Positions 16,655-26,100 of a stretch of DNA of 64,000 bases are shown here, piece by piece. The position numbers and the translations under genes were made by a program. The stretch lies in the NCBI GenBank assembly GCA_900546625.1, contig URDU01000005.1, positions 1-64,000 on the forward strand, read 5' to 3'. The notes beneath the pieces are model-generated. The model was not told the DNA's origin, ran no database searches, and was given only the letters and a program-made list of their open reading frames with translations. Source of the stretch: an uncultured Lachnobacterium sp. (GTDB taxonomy: Bacteria; Bacillota; Clostridia; Lachnospirales; Lachnospiraceae). How positions within the stretch are numbered: position 1 is the first letter of the stretch; each line of letters begins with the position of its first letter.

Positions 16655-17728
16655 CTAATTTTTGCTATCTTTTCCTTTATGTTTCATACTATTTTTTTGA
16701 ACACGGATAGACTTAGCATTCTTTACTATGACAAATATCATAATTGCAAGAATTGCAACTATTCCAAGTGCTCCTATAGCTAACGGAACGACCATTCCAC
16801 TCTCGCTGATCATGGTGGCAAGCGGTACCTGCTCGTCTTCTATATCATGTCTATTATCGTTTGCCGCCTGCGGTACCTGCTCATCTGCTATATCAGTATT
16901 TGGCTGTGCCTGCGGTGCCTGAATGCCATCCTGCGGATTATTCTGTCCGTCAGGCACTATTGTATTTCCGGCATTTGCTCCATCTGCGGCCCCGTTATTT
17001 GCCGCTCCTGCTGCATTGCCCGCTGCATTAGCCGCCCCGGCTGCATTTGCTGCTCCTGCGGCTGCCTGATTGCCGCCTGCCGCAGTATTGTCATTTGCTC
17101 CATTTCCGGCAGCTGCCATGCTTGATGCAGCCCTTGAATATACAAAGTTGAACACGTTTTCTGATGCATTTGACGACAGCTTTCCTGTCTGATTATAGCT
17201 GTCGGGAATATATCCATCTATATACAGATATGCTATGACGGGCTCATCGCCCACATTACCATAATAGGTACGGCTTTCAGCAAGCTTATTGCCATCTGTA
17301 TCCACATAGTTGACTGTATACTCAGCAAGCTCGCCCGGTATGCCGTATGCTACAACATAGTCCTGATCTCCCGATACAAGAAAAGCCGACTGTGCAACCG
17401 TATTATTGTCACGGCCGCTTAGTCTGATTCCCTTTACGTAGTACTTACTGTTTTCATCAAGCGCCACACTGCCCTGTGCATCACAGCTAATGACATCTCC
17501 GTATTCAAGACCTGTGACAATTATTTTGTCTCCTTTAACAGAAACCGAAGCCGAAGCCCCATTGCCTGATGCCTTGCGCACCTGTACACCACCATTTATG
17601 CTTCCCTGCCCGCCGGCCGAGAAGGAAACAGTGTACGTATATGAAAATGCCTTTACTTCTGCTGTCTGTGAAAAAACACCGGTTATGACAACAAGAGCTG
17701 CAAGAAAATATTTAAGCAATCTTTTCAT
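16655..17728 (-). CDS. Surface protein with MucBP-like domain, Ala/Asn/Gly-rich stalk and C-terminal membrane anchor
   Basis: 357 residues from the ATG at 17728, which has AGGGGG upstream; the 17752 start is less likely. A signal peptide covers about 1-26. An extracellular domain follows, with a MucBP-like unit near 120-200 (YTVNYVDTDGNKLAESRTYYG, then YIPDSY). Next come about 80 residues of repeated AANAAG-type low complexity, two copies of DEQVPQA/DEQVPLA-like text, and one membrane segment at about 310-335 with a basic tail. There is no LPxTG motif. It is the last gene of the pilus locus and overlaps the preceding gene by 17 bases. A cell-surface stalk role is inferred. Confidence 0.75.
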   Translation of the reverse strand: MKRLLKYFLAALVVITGVFSQTAEVKAFSYTYTVSFSAGGQGSINGGVQVRKASGNGASASVSVKGDKIIVTGLEYGDVISCDAQGSVALDENSKYYVKGIRLSGRDNNTVAQSAFLVSGDQDYVVAYGIPGELAEYTVNYVDTDGNKLAESRTYYGNVGDEPVIAYLYIDGYIPDSYNQTGKLSSNASENVFNFVYSRAASSMAAAGNGANDNTAAGGNQAAAGAANAAGAANAAGNAAGAANNGAADGANAGNTIVPDGQNNPQDGIQAPQAQPNTDIADEQVPQAANDNRHDIEDEQVPLATMISESGMVVPLAIGALGIVAILAIMIFVIVKNAKSIRVQKNSMKHKGKDSKN

Positions 17729-18452
17729 TTTGCTTAGCCCCCTTTCTGTCACTTACGAAAGCCAGTATCATCAAAATAATACCAATCACAAACACTACAG
17801 CTGATGCTATTGACCAGATATCTCCTGTCTTTACCTTGCTTGTTGTAGTTGTAAATGTAGGTGGATTTGATAAAGTCGGATTTGAATTGTCCTCTACCGC
17901 AAAGTTCATCATAAGCTTTGCGAGTGTATCCTGATATATATTACCCTGACTCTCTCCATCAAGTCCTACCAAAAGCTTCACACTGCCTCCCTCTCCCGGC
18001 TCTAATGTCTTTAGATAAAAGAATTTATCCAGAGAGTTTGTAGCCTCGTTGAGTCCTTTTCCGGCTGTTGTCTCCTTCTCACCACCTACGCTGGTGCTGC
18101 TGTATATAGTGTCCTCTTTCCCATCCGGTCCTACGAAGGTAAGAATATATGAGTATCCACCGTTTTCAGCCACGGCCTGTGTATCCTCGAGACTCTTTAA
18201 TACATCATTCGACATATACCATTTCGTTGAAATACTGCTGTTATTCTTTATATCAACGGAAAATGTAACAGAATCTCCGGGCTCCATCTGTGAGACAGAG
18301 GCTGCTATTTTATTTGAATCAAATGAGCTGACCATCTCCTTGCCTGTAAACTCACACGAGCCGGCTACAGTAGTATTCTCATCAGCAAATACAGTGCCTA
18401 TCGAACCAAGGATAAACAACATGCATGATAATAATGCGATAAATTTTTTCAT
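17712..18452 (-). CDS. Membrane-anchored surface protein with degenerate sorting signal
   Basis: 246 residues. A signal peptide is followed by a beta-rich domain containing MEPGDSVTFSVDIKNNSS, which resembles the core of TasA/camelysin-type proteins. A Thr-rich linker leads to KVKTGD, one hydrophobic segment (about 213-235) and a basic tail. This has the layout of a sortase signal, but LP is missing before the TG. It follows two TasA-like genes and probably belongs to the same fibre system. Sortase attachment is uncertain. Confidence 0.7.
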   Translation of the reverse strand: MKKFIALLSCMLFILGSIGTVFADENTTVAGSCEFTGKEMVSSFDSNKIAASVSQMEPGDSVTFSVDIKNNSSISTKWYMSNDVLKSLEDTQAVAENGGYSYILTFVGPDGKEDTIYSSTSVGGEKETTAGKGLNEATNSLDKFFYLKTLEPGEGGSVKLLVGLDGESQGNIYQDTLAKLMMNFAVEDNSNPTLSNPPTFTTTTSKVKTGDIWSIASAVVFVIGIILMILAFVSDRKGAKQNEKIA

Positions 18453-18463
18453 ATTGTCCTCCT

Positions 18464-19213
18464 TTACTCTAAGCTTAGTGCTCCATCATCTGATATATTT
18501 ACATCAACACCCCACGCACTCTTAATCGCGTCCTTTGCATTGTGTGTCTGTACTGCATTAACTGTTGCCTCCAGCACAAATCTCGCCCCATCATACTCAT
18601 AGGTAGTAGTAATGGTGGTAAGTCCATTATCATCAGTCTGTGATGTCTGATCCACTATTGTGGCAATATCACCGGCTATACTGATTTTGTCCGTAAAATC
18701 AGGTGAAGTCTGACCCTTTTTCAAAATTGAATTATAGTAAAATACATTTCGTTCTGTGGTCTTAGCGCTCTCATCCTCTGTCCAGCCATCGTTTGTAAAA
18801 CCAATCTGTATCTTGGATGGATCAAGGTTTGCAAGCTTATCACCTGTCTCCTTGTCTGCCCAGTAATGCTGCACTGTCACTCTCACATACTCATCTATCG
18901 AGCCGCTGTTTTTGACAGCAAGCCTCTCGTCGTACTTTTTATCGAGAATCAGCTTTTCATCTCCGGCATTTTCTAACATATCGCCAAGCAGCACTCCTGT
19001 TGCCTCGCTCCAGTCATCATCCTTATGCTTATAATCACGCCAGCTCACATCATCGCCATTCTCAGTTAAAGTGACACCGATGGATTTGATGTCAATCTGA
19101 GCCAGATAATTATCACTCATATATGTAAGAGTCGCTTTTGTAGATCCTATCGTAGATGCTGCAAGCATTATCGCAGAGGATGCTACAAGTATAATTGGAA
19201 GTTTTCTCTTCAT
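18464..19213 (-). CDS. TasA/camelysin-like secreted fibre protein (first of two)
   Basis: 249 residues. The N-terminus MKRKLPIILVASSAIMLAAS followed by TKATLTYMSDN fits the SipW-dependent signal peptide of TasA and CalY proteins, which form amyloid-like or filamentous surface fibres. The mature part is beta-rich and has the family pattern DIKSIGVTLTENGDDVSW and LAVKNSGSIDEYVRVTV. There is no anchor. The signal peptidase at 27295 in the same locus could process it. It starts one base after the stop region of the upstream TasA-like gene (19213). Confidence 0.78.
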   Translation of the reverse strand: MKRKLPIILVASSAIMLAASTIGSTKATLTYMSDNYLAQIDIKSIGVTLTENGDDVSWRDYKHKDDDWSEATGVLLGDMLENAGDEKLILDKKYDERLAVKNSGSIDEYVRVTVQHYWADKETGDKLANLDPSKIQIGFTNDGWTEDESAKTTERNVFYYNSILKKGQTSPDFTDKISIAGDIATIVDQTSQTDDNGLTTITTTYEYDGARFVLEATVNAVQTHNAKDAIKSAWGVDVNISDDGALSLE

Positions 19214-19755
19214 TACTCTTCGCCCTCCTCTTGATCATATTGTGCTGTCGCATCCCATTTTGCATCAGGTGCGACACACGGATTGCCATTTTCATCATAT
19301 GTGACAGGAGTACACTCCTGAACCACAACTACATTGAAGCTGGTCTTTACCTTTTCACTAACTGTGATAGCCGCAACGATTGGCTCGGTTTTGCCACCAA
19401 CCGGCACTACCTGACTGTAATACCAGTAGCCATCATCGGAAAGGCTCCAGTTTGAGCCTGATGCCTGTATATCAAACTGGCTTGCTGCAATTACCTTTAC
19501 CCTGACAAAACAGTCTGCTTTTCCTGTATTCTCAATCTCAATAGTTTTCTTCCAGTCCTTAAACTTCTCCTTGACATCGGTTGTAGGGCCGATATCTACC
19601 GGGATACCGCCCTTTGCCGTAGCATAGGTTGTAAAATATGCCAGTGTCGGTTTAACTGAAACACCACAGACAATGAGTGTGGCAGCAAAGGCTGCACATA
19701 CAAGAATACGGTGATTTCTATTAAGTTTTTTACAAGACTCTGATAATTTTTTCAT
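19213..19755 (-). CDS. TasA/camelysin-like secreted fibre protein (second)
   Basis: 180 residues from the ATG at 19755. That ATG overlaps the stop of the pilin-like gene (TAATG), so translation is probably coupled; the site lacks a good ribosome-binding sequence of its own. The signal segment ends PTLAYFTTYATAKGGIPVDIG, typical of SipW-type substrates. The mature domain contains KKTIEIENTGKADCFVRVKV, close to the first TasA-like protein and to TasA. No C-terminal anchor. It may be the second subunit of a mixed fibre. Confidence 0.78.
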   Translation of the reverse strand: MKKLSESCKKLNRNHRILVCAAFAATLIVCGVSVKPTLAYFTTYATAKGGIPVDIGPTTDVKEKFKDWKKTIEIENTGKADCFVRVKVIAASQFDIQASGSNWSLSDDGYWYYSQVVPVGGKTEPIVAAITVSEKVKTSFNVVVVQECTPVTYDENGNPCVAPDAKWDATAQYDQEEGEE

Positions 19756-20708
19756 TAATTCTGCACCCATTCCCATCCGGTTCCGTCATACTCAAAATGG
19801 TTTACGACACCGGTACTATAAATCAATTTGTCGTTGTAATCGTTTGTGAAATCAACATTTGCGGTCTCACCGGCCACAATCTGTGTCTCTATACTGTCTG
19901 AGGAGGTTACCTGATAACTGCCTGCGGCATATACCTCCTTTACTATCACCCTTGACCCTGCCGGGATATTGTCAATAACAGTGCTCTTAGCCCCTGTACT
20001 GTCAAATCTGATTGATGCAATATCGGAAAACACCACATTGCCATCCCTGTCGTAGGCCTCAACATCAAATGCAAACACCGGCTCACCGAGTGCTGTATTG
20101 TATGTCTTTAATGTCTTGTTAATCTGTAAGCTTCCCATGAGCTCAGTCTGTTCAGGCTTCAGCTCGATACCGATATCATCATATATCCATGAATCTGAGC
20201 CGCTTCCTGTCATGGCAAACTCGTTATTGGGAGCCGAAACCAGATACGGCACAAATGTGTATCCAAATCTAGCTGAATTAGCAGACTTTGCATACACCAG
20301 ATACAGTCCCGTCTTAACACCTGTGATGGTTCCCTTTCCGTTTGAGACATTTATTGTCTCGTCTGCTGTCAAAGCACCTTTGTCTGCAATGCCCGCAGCT
20401 GTCTTTGCCATCTTTTCCCAATCATCTGCGGTAGTTTTACTGCTGATATCTGATATAGATTTAGCCAGCTCATCAAACTGCTTCGTTGCTGTATAGACAT
20501 CATTCTCATCTACATCTGCCACTCTGTAAAGCTCTACGGGAAAATCCACAGTGTACAAATCATCCCACGTATCAGGGATATCAACTGTTATAGAGCATTT
20601 CTTGTCAATGTCAATGTGCGTCCTTGCGAAAATGCTTCCACACGGCAGGGAAAACAGAACAATCGCTGCTATAGCTATACTGACAGCTCTTTTTATACTA
20701 TTGTGCAT
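19755..20708 (-). CDS. Pilin-like protein without sorting signal
   Basis: 317 residues with a signal peptide (about 1-28, ending GSIFA). The first domain (about 30-180) resembles FctA/SpaA-type pilins, with the Y-L-V pattern ITGVKTGLYLVYAKS. The second (about 195-300) is a Cna-B-like unit with GSLQINKTLKTYNTALG and GSRVIVKEVYAAGSY. It lacks both LPxTG and a C-terminal membrane segment; the chain ends in STGVVNHFEYDGTGWEWVQN. The gene sits directly after the sortase, with GGAGG five bases before the ATG. It may be incorporated without sortase, or be a tip or secreted part. Confidence 0.75.
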   Translation of the reverse strand: MHNSIKRAVSIAIAAIVLFSLPCGSIFARTHIDIDKKCSITVDIPDTWDDLYTVDFPVELYRVADVDENDVYTATKQFDELAKSISDISSKTTADDWEKMAKTAAGIADKGALTADETINVSNGKGTITGVKTGLYLVYAKSANSARFGYTFVPYLVSAPNNEFAMTGSGSDSWIYDDIGIELKPEQTELMGSLQINKTLKTYNTALGEPVFAFDVEAYDRDGNVVFSDIASIRFDSTGAKSTVIDNIPAGSRVIVKEVYAAGSYQVTSSDSIETQIVAGETANVDFTNDYNDKLIYSTGVVNHFEYDGTGWEWVQN

Positions 20709-20726
20709 TTTTCCTCCTTCCTGATT

Positions 20727-21548
20727 CTATCTGAATCTATACAATATCGTTTTACTAAGTATCTTACAAATTATAATATACAAAACCAGAAACAGAATGC
20801 CAAGCACTATGGCTTCATGTAACGGCTGTATCTGCTTTACATCCTCGACAATAAGTCCCTGTGCATCATTTGCAATCCTATGTCCTCTGATAAGAAGCCT
20901 GTGGGAATTCACGCCATACGGTGTACATGTGATAAGTGTACAGTAATCCTGCCCTTCTTCGATCTTTAAGTCATTAAGCTCATCAGGTAAAACAATCCTT
21001 ATCTGATCAACCTCGTAGGTCAGAGTCTCGCCAAGCACAGACAGCTTAAAGGTGTCACCCTCCGCCATCTGGTCAATATCCGTAAAAAGCTTAGATGACG
21101 TAAGACCTCTGTGGCCTGAAACAGCACAATGCGTGCTTGCTCCGCCAACAGGAAGCGATGTACCCTCAATATGGCCTACACCTATCTGAAGTATTGTATT
21201 GTCTGTGCCGTGGTAAATCGGCAATGAGACATTGATGGACGGTATCTCAACATATCCCATGACACCCGTGCCTGATACATCTAAGAGGCTTTCATACTCT
21301 GCTCTGTCCGAATCAGACATATCATATCTGTCCTGCTTGCTTAAAAGCTTTTCATTGTAAGCCTCTGCCGCCTGTCTCATTTCTTCAAGCTTTTGTTCAT
21401 CTGTATTGTCTACTGCATCGACGTAGCTTGCGATTGCCCTTGACTGATGGAACGAATTCCAGTAATCACTCACCGTCGGGTATAGCAGTAAGGACAGTCC
21501 TGCAAGAAACACTATGACAAACAAAATAGTAGATAATTTTCTTCTCAT
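20727..21548 (-). CDS. srtC: Class C (pilus-type) sortase
   Basis: 273 residues. The transpeptidase active site is complete: His146 in VSGHRGLTSS, Cys208 in TLITCTPYGV and Arg217 in SHRLLIRGHR. There is an N-terminal membrane segment (8-24) and a C-terminal one (244-262), the double-anchor plan of pilus-assembling sortases. It should cross-link the LPSTG pilin encoded just upstream and add the LPETG adhesin. A long hairpin lies between the pilin gene and this gene. Confidence 0.93.
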   Translation of the reverse strand: MRRKLSTILFVIVFLAGLSLLLYPTVSDYWNSFHQSRAIASYVDAVDNTDEQKLEEMRQAAEAYNEKLLSKQDRYDMSDSDRAEYESLLDVSGTGVMGYVEIPSINVSLPIYHGTDNTILQIGVGHIEGTSLPVGGASTHCAVSGHRGLTSSKLFTDIDQMAEGDTFKLSVLGETLTYEVDQIRIVLPDELNDLKIEEGQDYCTLITCTPYGVNSHRLLIRGHRIANDAQGLIVEDVKQIQPLHEAIVLGILFLVLYIIICKILSKTILYRFR

Positions 21549-21597
21549 AGCACTCTCCTTACTGTTATCATTTGCATATAATTATGCCTATTGTAAC

Positions 21598-21627
21598 TGC
21601 CACGAACCACTTAAGTGGCTCATGGCA
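21598..21627 (-). repeat. Intercistronic hairpin between major pilin and sortase
   Basis: The 30 bases form a near-perfect palindrome (15 pairs, two of them G-T) centred on CACTTAAGTG. There is no T-run on either side, so it looks like an mRNA-stabilising or processing hairpin rather than a classic terminator. Confidence 0.65.
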
Positions 21628-21651
21628 GATATATTTTATCATAAAATGATA

Positions 21652-23145
21652 TTATTTAACACGCTTCTTTGTTACAAGAACAATTCCGCCACCGACTACT
21701 AATATAGCACCGATTACATAAATTGCAACACGTCCGGCACCACCGGTTGAAGGAAGGACTGAGCCCTTTAAGTTCTGTACAGGTGTGCTTAAGCTGCCCT
21801 GCGCTTTATCTACGCTAAGTGTAATATTACCTGACACCTTATCCCCGTTTAATGACTTAAGCTCAGGAGCATCAGACTCAATTGAGTGGTCTGCCTTGAT
21901 TGTGAATGTAATATCGTTTGCTGTATTGTAGCTATCAGGAGTCTTTGTCTCCTTAAGTACATAATCACCATCATCAAGTCCGCTGAATGTGAAGACATCA
22001 TTCTTATCACCGGAAATTACCGCTTTGATTTCTTTGTCTGCTTCACCTTTAATCTTTTTGTAAAGAGTGAACTCTGCACCATCGAGCGCTTCGTTCTTCT
22101 CATTTACCTTGTTGATTACAACCTTGTATGTAAATACGATTACTGTATCCTCAGGAGTCTCACCTTTGTCTCCCTCACCACCGTTGTTAGGGTTGTTAGA
22201 GAACTCAAGCTTAACCTTATTTGGGTTTCCCTTTGAACCGAGAACAGCATCCTTATTGAGAGTTGCATTGTACTCTACTACAATCTTGTCACCGTTTTTA
22301 GCTTCAAATCCATCTGCTAAAATATTGTCACATGTAAAAGTAAGCTTTTTGTTAGCTGCATCATAATTTGGTGTAAAGAATGATGTAACGTCCTTGTCGC
22401 CTAATTTGACAGTAACAGTTCCCTCATTGTAATCAAGACCCTTTGAAAGAGTATCATCAAATTTGAGGAAATATGTCTTATATGACTGAACATTTGCAGG
22501 TAATGTAGCTGTAAGCTGGAATGGAACTACATCTCCGATATCATAATCGGCTGAATCCTGCCATCCTGTTGTATCACCTGTTGTGTCGTTTGTATCTTTT
22601 ACTTTCTTCTCAACAGAAGGTACATCTGTCTTTGGTGTGATTGTTGTATCAGCAACAATATTGAGGATATACTCTGTGTAAGCCTCGTCACCTGTTAAAG
22701 AGCTGTCCTTATCCTTGATGAGATAGTAACCAGGCTCAAGTCCTGTAATCTCAGCTTTTGCATTGTCCTGTGCTACTGAAACAGAACCTGCTACTGTAGT
22801 ACTTAAAACTGAAGCAATTTTCTGTGCTTCTGCCTTAATATCTGAAGAGTTTGACTGCATTTTTGAAAGCTTCTCTACATAAGCCTTTGCATCCTTAGCA
22901 AGGTCTGTCTGTTTGCCTGCCTTGATACCGGTACCCCAGTCAACGTTTGAAAGTGTCTTCTGATCCGCTGAAAGATCTCCCTTTAAAATCTGGTAAGCCT
23001 CATAGGTGTGGCCTGCCTTTGCCCCATCAACCGTGATGGTAAATGCTTTTTTGGCGCCTTCGCCCTCAGCAAATACTGTAACGCTCATTGCAAGTGTAAG
23101 TATCATCGCAAGGACTAAAGCAATGCTTCTTTTAATTGTTTTCAT
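21652..23145 (-). CDS. LPSTG-anchored major pilin (isopeptide-forming fimbrial protein)
   Basis: 497 residues from the ATG at 23145 (AAAGGAG eight bases upstream). The signal peptide ends near VFA-EGEGAKKA. The first domain resembles FctA/SpaA pilins, with VTGLEPGYYL-like AEITGLEPGYYLIKD. A central domain (about 185-340) contains KKVKDTNDTTG and the fimbrial isopeptide pattern VEYNATLN. A Cna-B-like domain follows from about 350 (VINKVNEKNEALDGAEFTLY). LPSTG at 464-468 precedes a membrane helix and a basic tail. It should polymerise through the class C sortase downstream. Confidence 0.92.
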   Translation of the reverse strand: MKTIKRSIALVLAMILTLAMSVTVFAEGEGAKKAFTITVDGAKAGHTYEAYQILKGDLSADQKTLSNVDWGTGIKAGKQTDLAKDAKAYVEKLSKMQSNSSDIKAEAQKIASVLSTTVAGSVSVAQDNAKAEITGLEPGYYLIKDKDSSLTGDEAYTEYILNIVADTTITPKTDVPSVEKKVKDTNDTTGDTTGWQDSADYDIGDVVPFQLTATLPANVQSYKTYFLKFDDTLSKGLDYNEGTVTVKLGDKDVTSFFTPNYDAANKKLTFTCDNILADGFEAKNGDKIVVEYNATLNKDAVLGSKGNPNKVKLEFSNNPNNGGEGDKGETPEDTVIVFTYKVVINKVNEKNEALDGAEFTLYKKIKGEADKEIKAVISGDKNDVFTFSGLDDGDYVLKETKTPDSYNTANDITFTIKADHSIESDAPELKSLNGDKVSGNITLSVDKAQGSLSTPVQNLKGSVLPSTGGAGRVAIYVIGAILVVGGGIVLVTKKRVK

Positions 23146-23161
23146 TTTGCATTCTCCTTTA

Positions 23162-26100
23162 CTAATATTGATTTTGTTTTTTATAGAAAAGTGCAATTGC
23201 AGATATTAGTATAAGAACAACTCCACTTAACATATACAACCATCTGTTACCGCTTCCACCTGTTTCCGGAAGCTCATACTCTATGAGTTTGTTTGTAATC
23301 TCAACAGTACCGGACTCTATTGCATTGGCGCTGCCCGGTGCAACGTTTACATCAGTCTTTGTGATTTGCGTTCCATTTATATCCTTAAATACATATGAAA
23401 CATCATAGCCTGACATACTGTTGTTCTGATTTATTCCAACCTCTGTCACATAATATTTATATGTGGTACCGGTCAGAATACCATTTTCATCTACACTCTG
23501 TAATGGCAGATTATCAAATACATATGACCATTCACCTGCCGAATCTGCTGTCACCTCAATAGGATTGCCATACTTCTTATCATTATTAGCCGAATCCACC
23601 TGGTGCAGCTGTAGATAAATCTTTCCATCAGTCTTATCCAATGGATTATTCTTAGAATCAGTCCATTTTTTATCGACTGAAATGCTGGTGGTCGCAACAG
23701 CTACATCCTCATAATAGTACGGTGTATTTACCTTTGCCATATCACTTCCCTGTAATGAGCTGTTTTCAGCTACGACAGGATGTGCCGAGGTATCTGCACT
23801 GAAGTAGAAATACTCCTTATGTGGCTCAGCTGAAAGCAAATAACCGGTCGGTGCCTTTGTCTCAACTATATAATACTGAGTATTATACTCCAGATCATTA
23901 GTACTCATACTGATGTCAATTCTGCCGTTCTCATCAGTGGTATACTCACCTAACGACGCATATGAACCATCCGATGTGTATCCAAACAATTCAAACTCTG
24001 CGCCCTCAAGCTGCTTGCCATAATCATCCTTATCTACCTTATACAAGGTAAATGTATTGCTCTTAATTACTCCGGCAGAGGATTTAGACTCTTTGTAAAC
24101 TGTCTGGTTATCCTTTCTGTCTTCTCCCTTTTCGATGCCCTCAAGCTTTGCTGTATTGCTGACATTCATCTTTATAGGATTGTATTGATTCGGCGTACCA
24201 AGCACCTTTGCATTGACCTGATATGTATAAGTAAGCATTATTGCCTTGCCATCAGGTATATCTGCACTGATTGTCCTGTATGATGTATCATTCCAACTAT
24301 ATGTACCATCTTTAGTTGTATAAGACCACTTACAGTCATCTACAGTATCACCTGCTTTGTATGTGCCATCATCCTGCTTTATCGCCTGTCTGAACTGAAC
24401 AGTAGCCGGCATTAGATCTATATACCACAATGCATCTGTGCTGTATGTCATTGTCTGGAATTGAAGCACATCTGTCAGCTTTAATGTATCGCTATTAGGC
24501 AGATAATCCTTGCCATCAGGATTTATTATAACCGTATAACGCAGCCTGTGATTATCTTCATCCCACTTGTAGTTCTTGGAAATAACCTTGTCACCCTCAG
24601 TAGGATTATCACTGCCTGAGTCGTTTGGCTTTGACATGGTCTGAGTCTGATGAACCCATCCAATTTCACTGTTTGTATTTGAGTATGCTGTGGCTATATT
24701 CTTATAATCCACTGTTTTTCCGGCTTCAAAATTCTCAAAATCATCTATCGTACACTTGTATACTACATATATGTGAGAGTTCTCCTGCCAGCCATTTATA
24801 GTTGTATTGTCAGGCTTTATAACCCTTGTAACTACGGTATTAGTGGACTCATCTAACGTTGTACTTGTTTGAATTCCTTTTATAAACCAATCGCCGGCAG
24901 ATACGGTATATGATGTACCATTAAAGTCAGGATATGTAAAGCCCTCCTGGTTAGTATAGGCTAGCATTATCTTTACGCTCTGCAGTGTAACACCCTCCGG
25001 AAGCTTATCAGTGATAGCATACTCTGTAGCATCGGCATCCATAAGTACATCAACGCGCCATGTAAGTGTTCCATCACTTTCTGTGGTCTTCAAATATGTC
25101 TGACCTGTATTTCCGTTTCCATCAGTCTTTACAATCTTTGATGTCGTATGGCTATATGATGCAGACGCACTTGAATTTAATGCTTCAAACTTATTCACAT
25201 ACTCAAGCCTTCCATGTGCTGTTGTATCAGCGGTTGTGCTGTATGCAAATACAACTGTCTTTTCACTGTTGCTTGTCGGATAATCCTTATTAAAACTGAT
25301 ATTTACCGAGGTAAACCTATAGTTATCAGATTCGGATACCTCACTCAATTTTGCTGTTTTTGACCTATTATTCTTATCCAGATATTTAACAGTAATGTCA
25401 CCAATATACCCATCAAACTCATTCTTTACCTGACTTACAAAATCATTCATCTGAGCATAAGTCATGTAATGATAGTTCTTCTGTGATTTAGATGACATTG
25501 TATCAGCTATGCCAAACTCCTTAGCAAATCCCGATGCCGGAATTGTAAACTTAGCCTCCCATTTTAAAGTATACAGACTGTCATCTGTCTTTTGAGCATT
25601 AACAAGCTTCTTTGTAACATCCTGCTTTGTTTTTGGAACATTTACAATTGAAGAGTCATCATATGACTTATCATCCTTAGTAAGGGTGGCCTTATTATTA
25701 AATTTCTGGTCATCAAATGTCTGCAATGCATCTGTATAGTATTTGACAGTATATTTATTGCAGTTCTTATTACCATCTGTAGGATTAAATGTAACCGATG
25801 TCACCTTGTCACTACTGTCTTTGTTGATTGTATATCCATCACTTGGTAATATTTCAATGCCTGTAATCTTATCGAACATATCATCTGTCAGAACAGCTCC
25901 CGCAATATCCTCGCAGCTTTTATTCACTGTAACCGTCCAGATAATTCGGTTATTAGTCTTATCATATTTACCGTATTTCTCTATAAGATTTTTGTAATAC
26001 TTTACATAACTGCTTGATGTATCTATGACAGTTTCTTTTGAATTCTGGTCTGTTGATTTACCTGTAACGAAATTTGTAGCCTGCCATGTTGCATTATTAT

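Noticed and set aside
16970..17110. CRISPR-like or tandem DNA repeat
   Set aside because: The repetition comes from Ala/Asn/Gly-rich codons inside the surface-protein gene and has no regular spacer structure.
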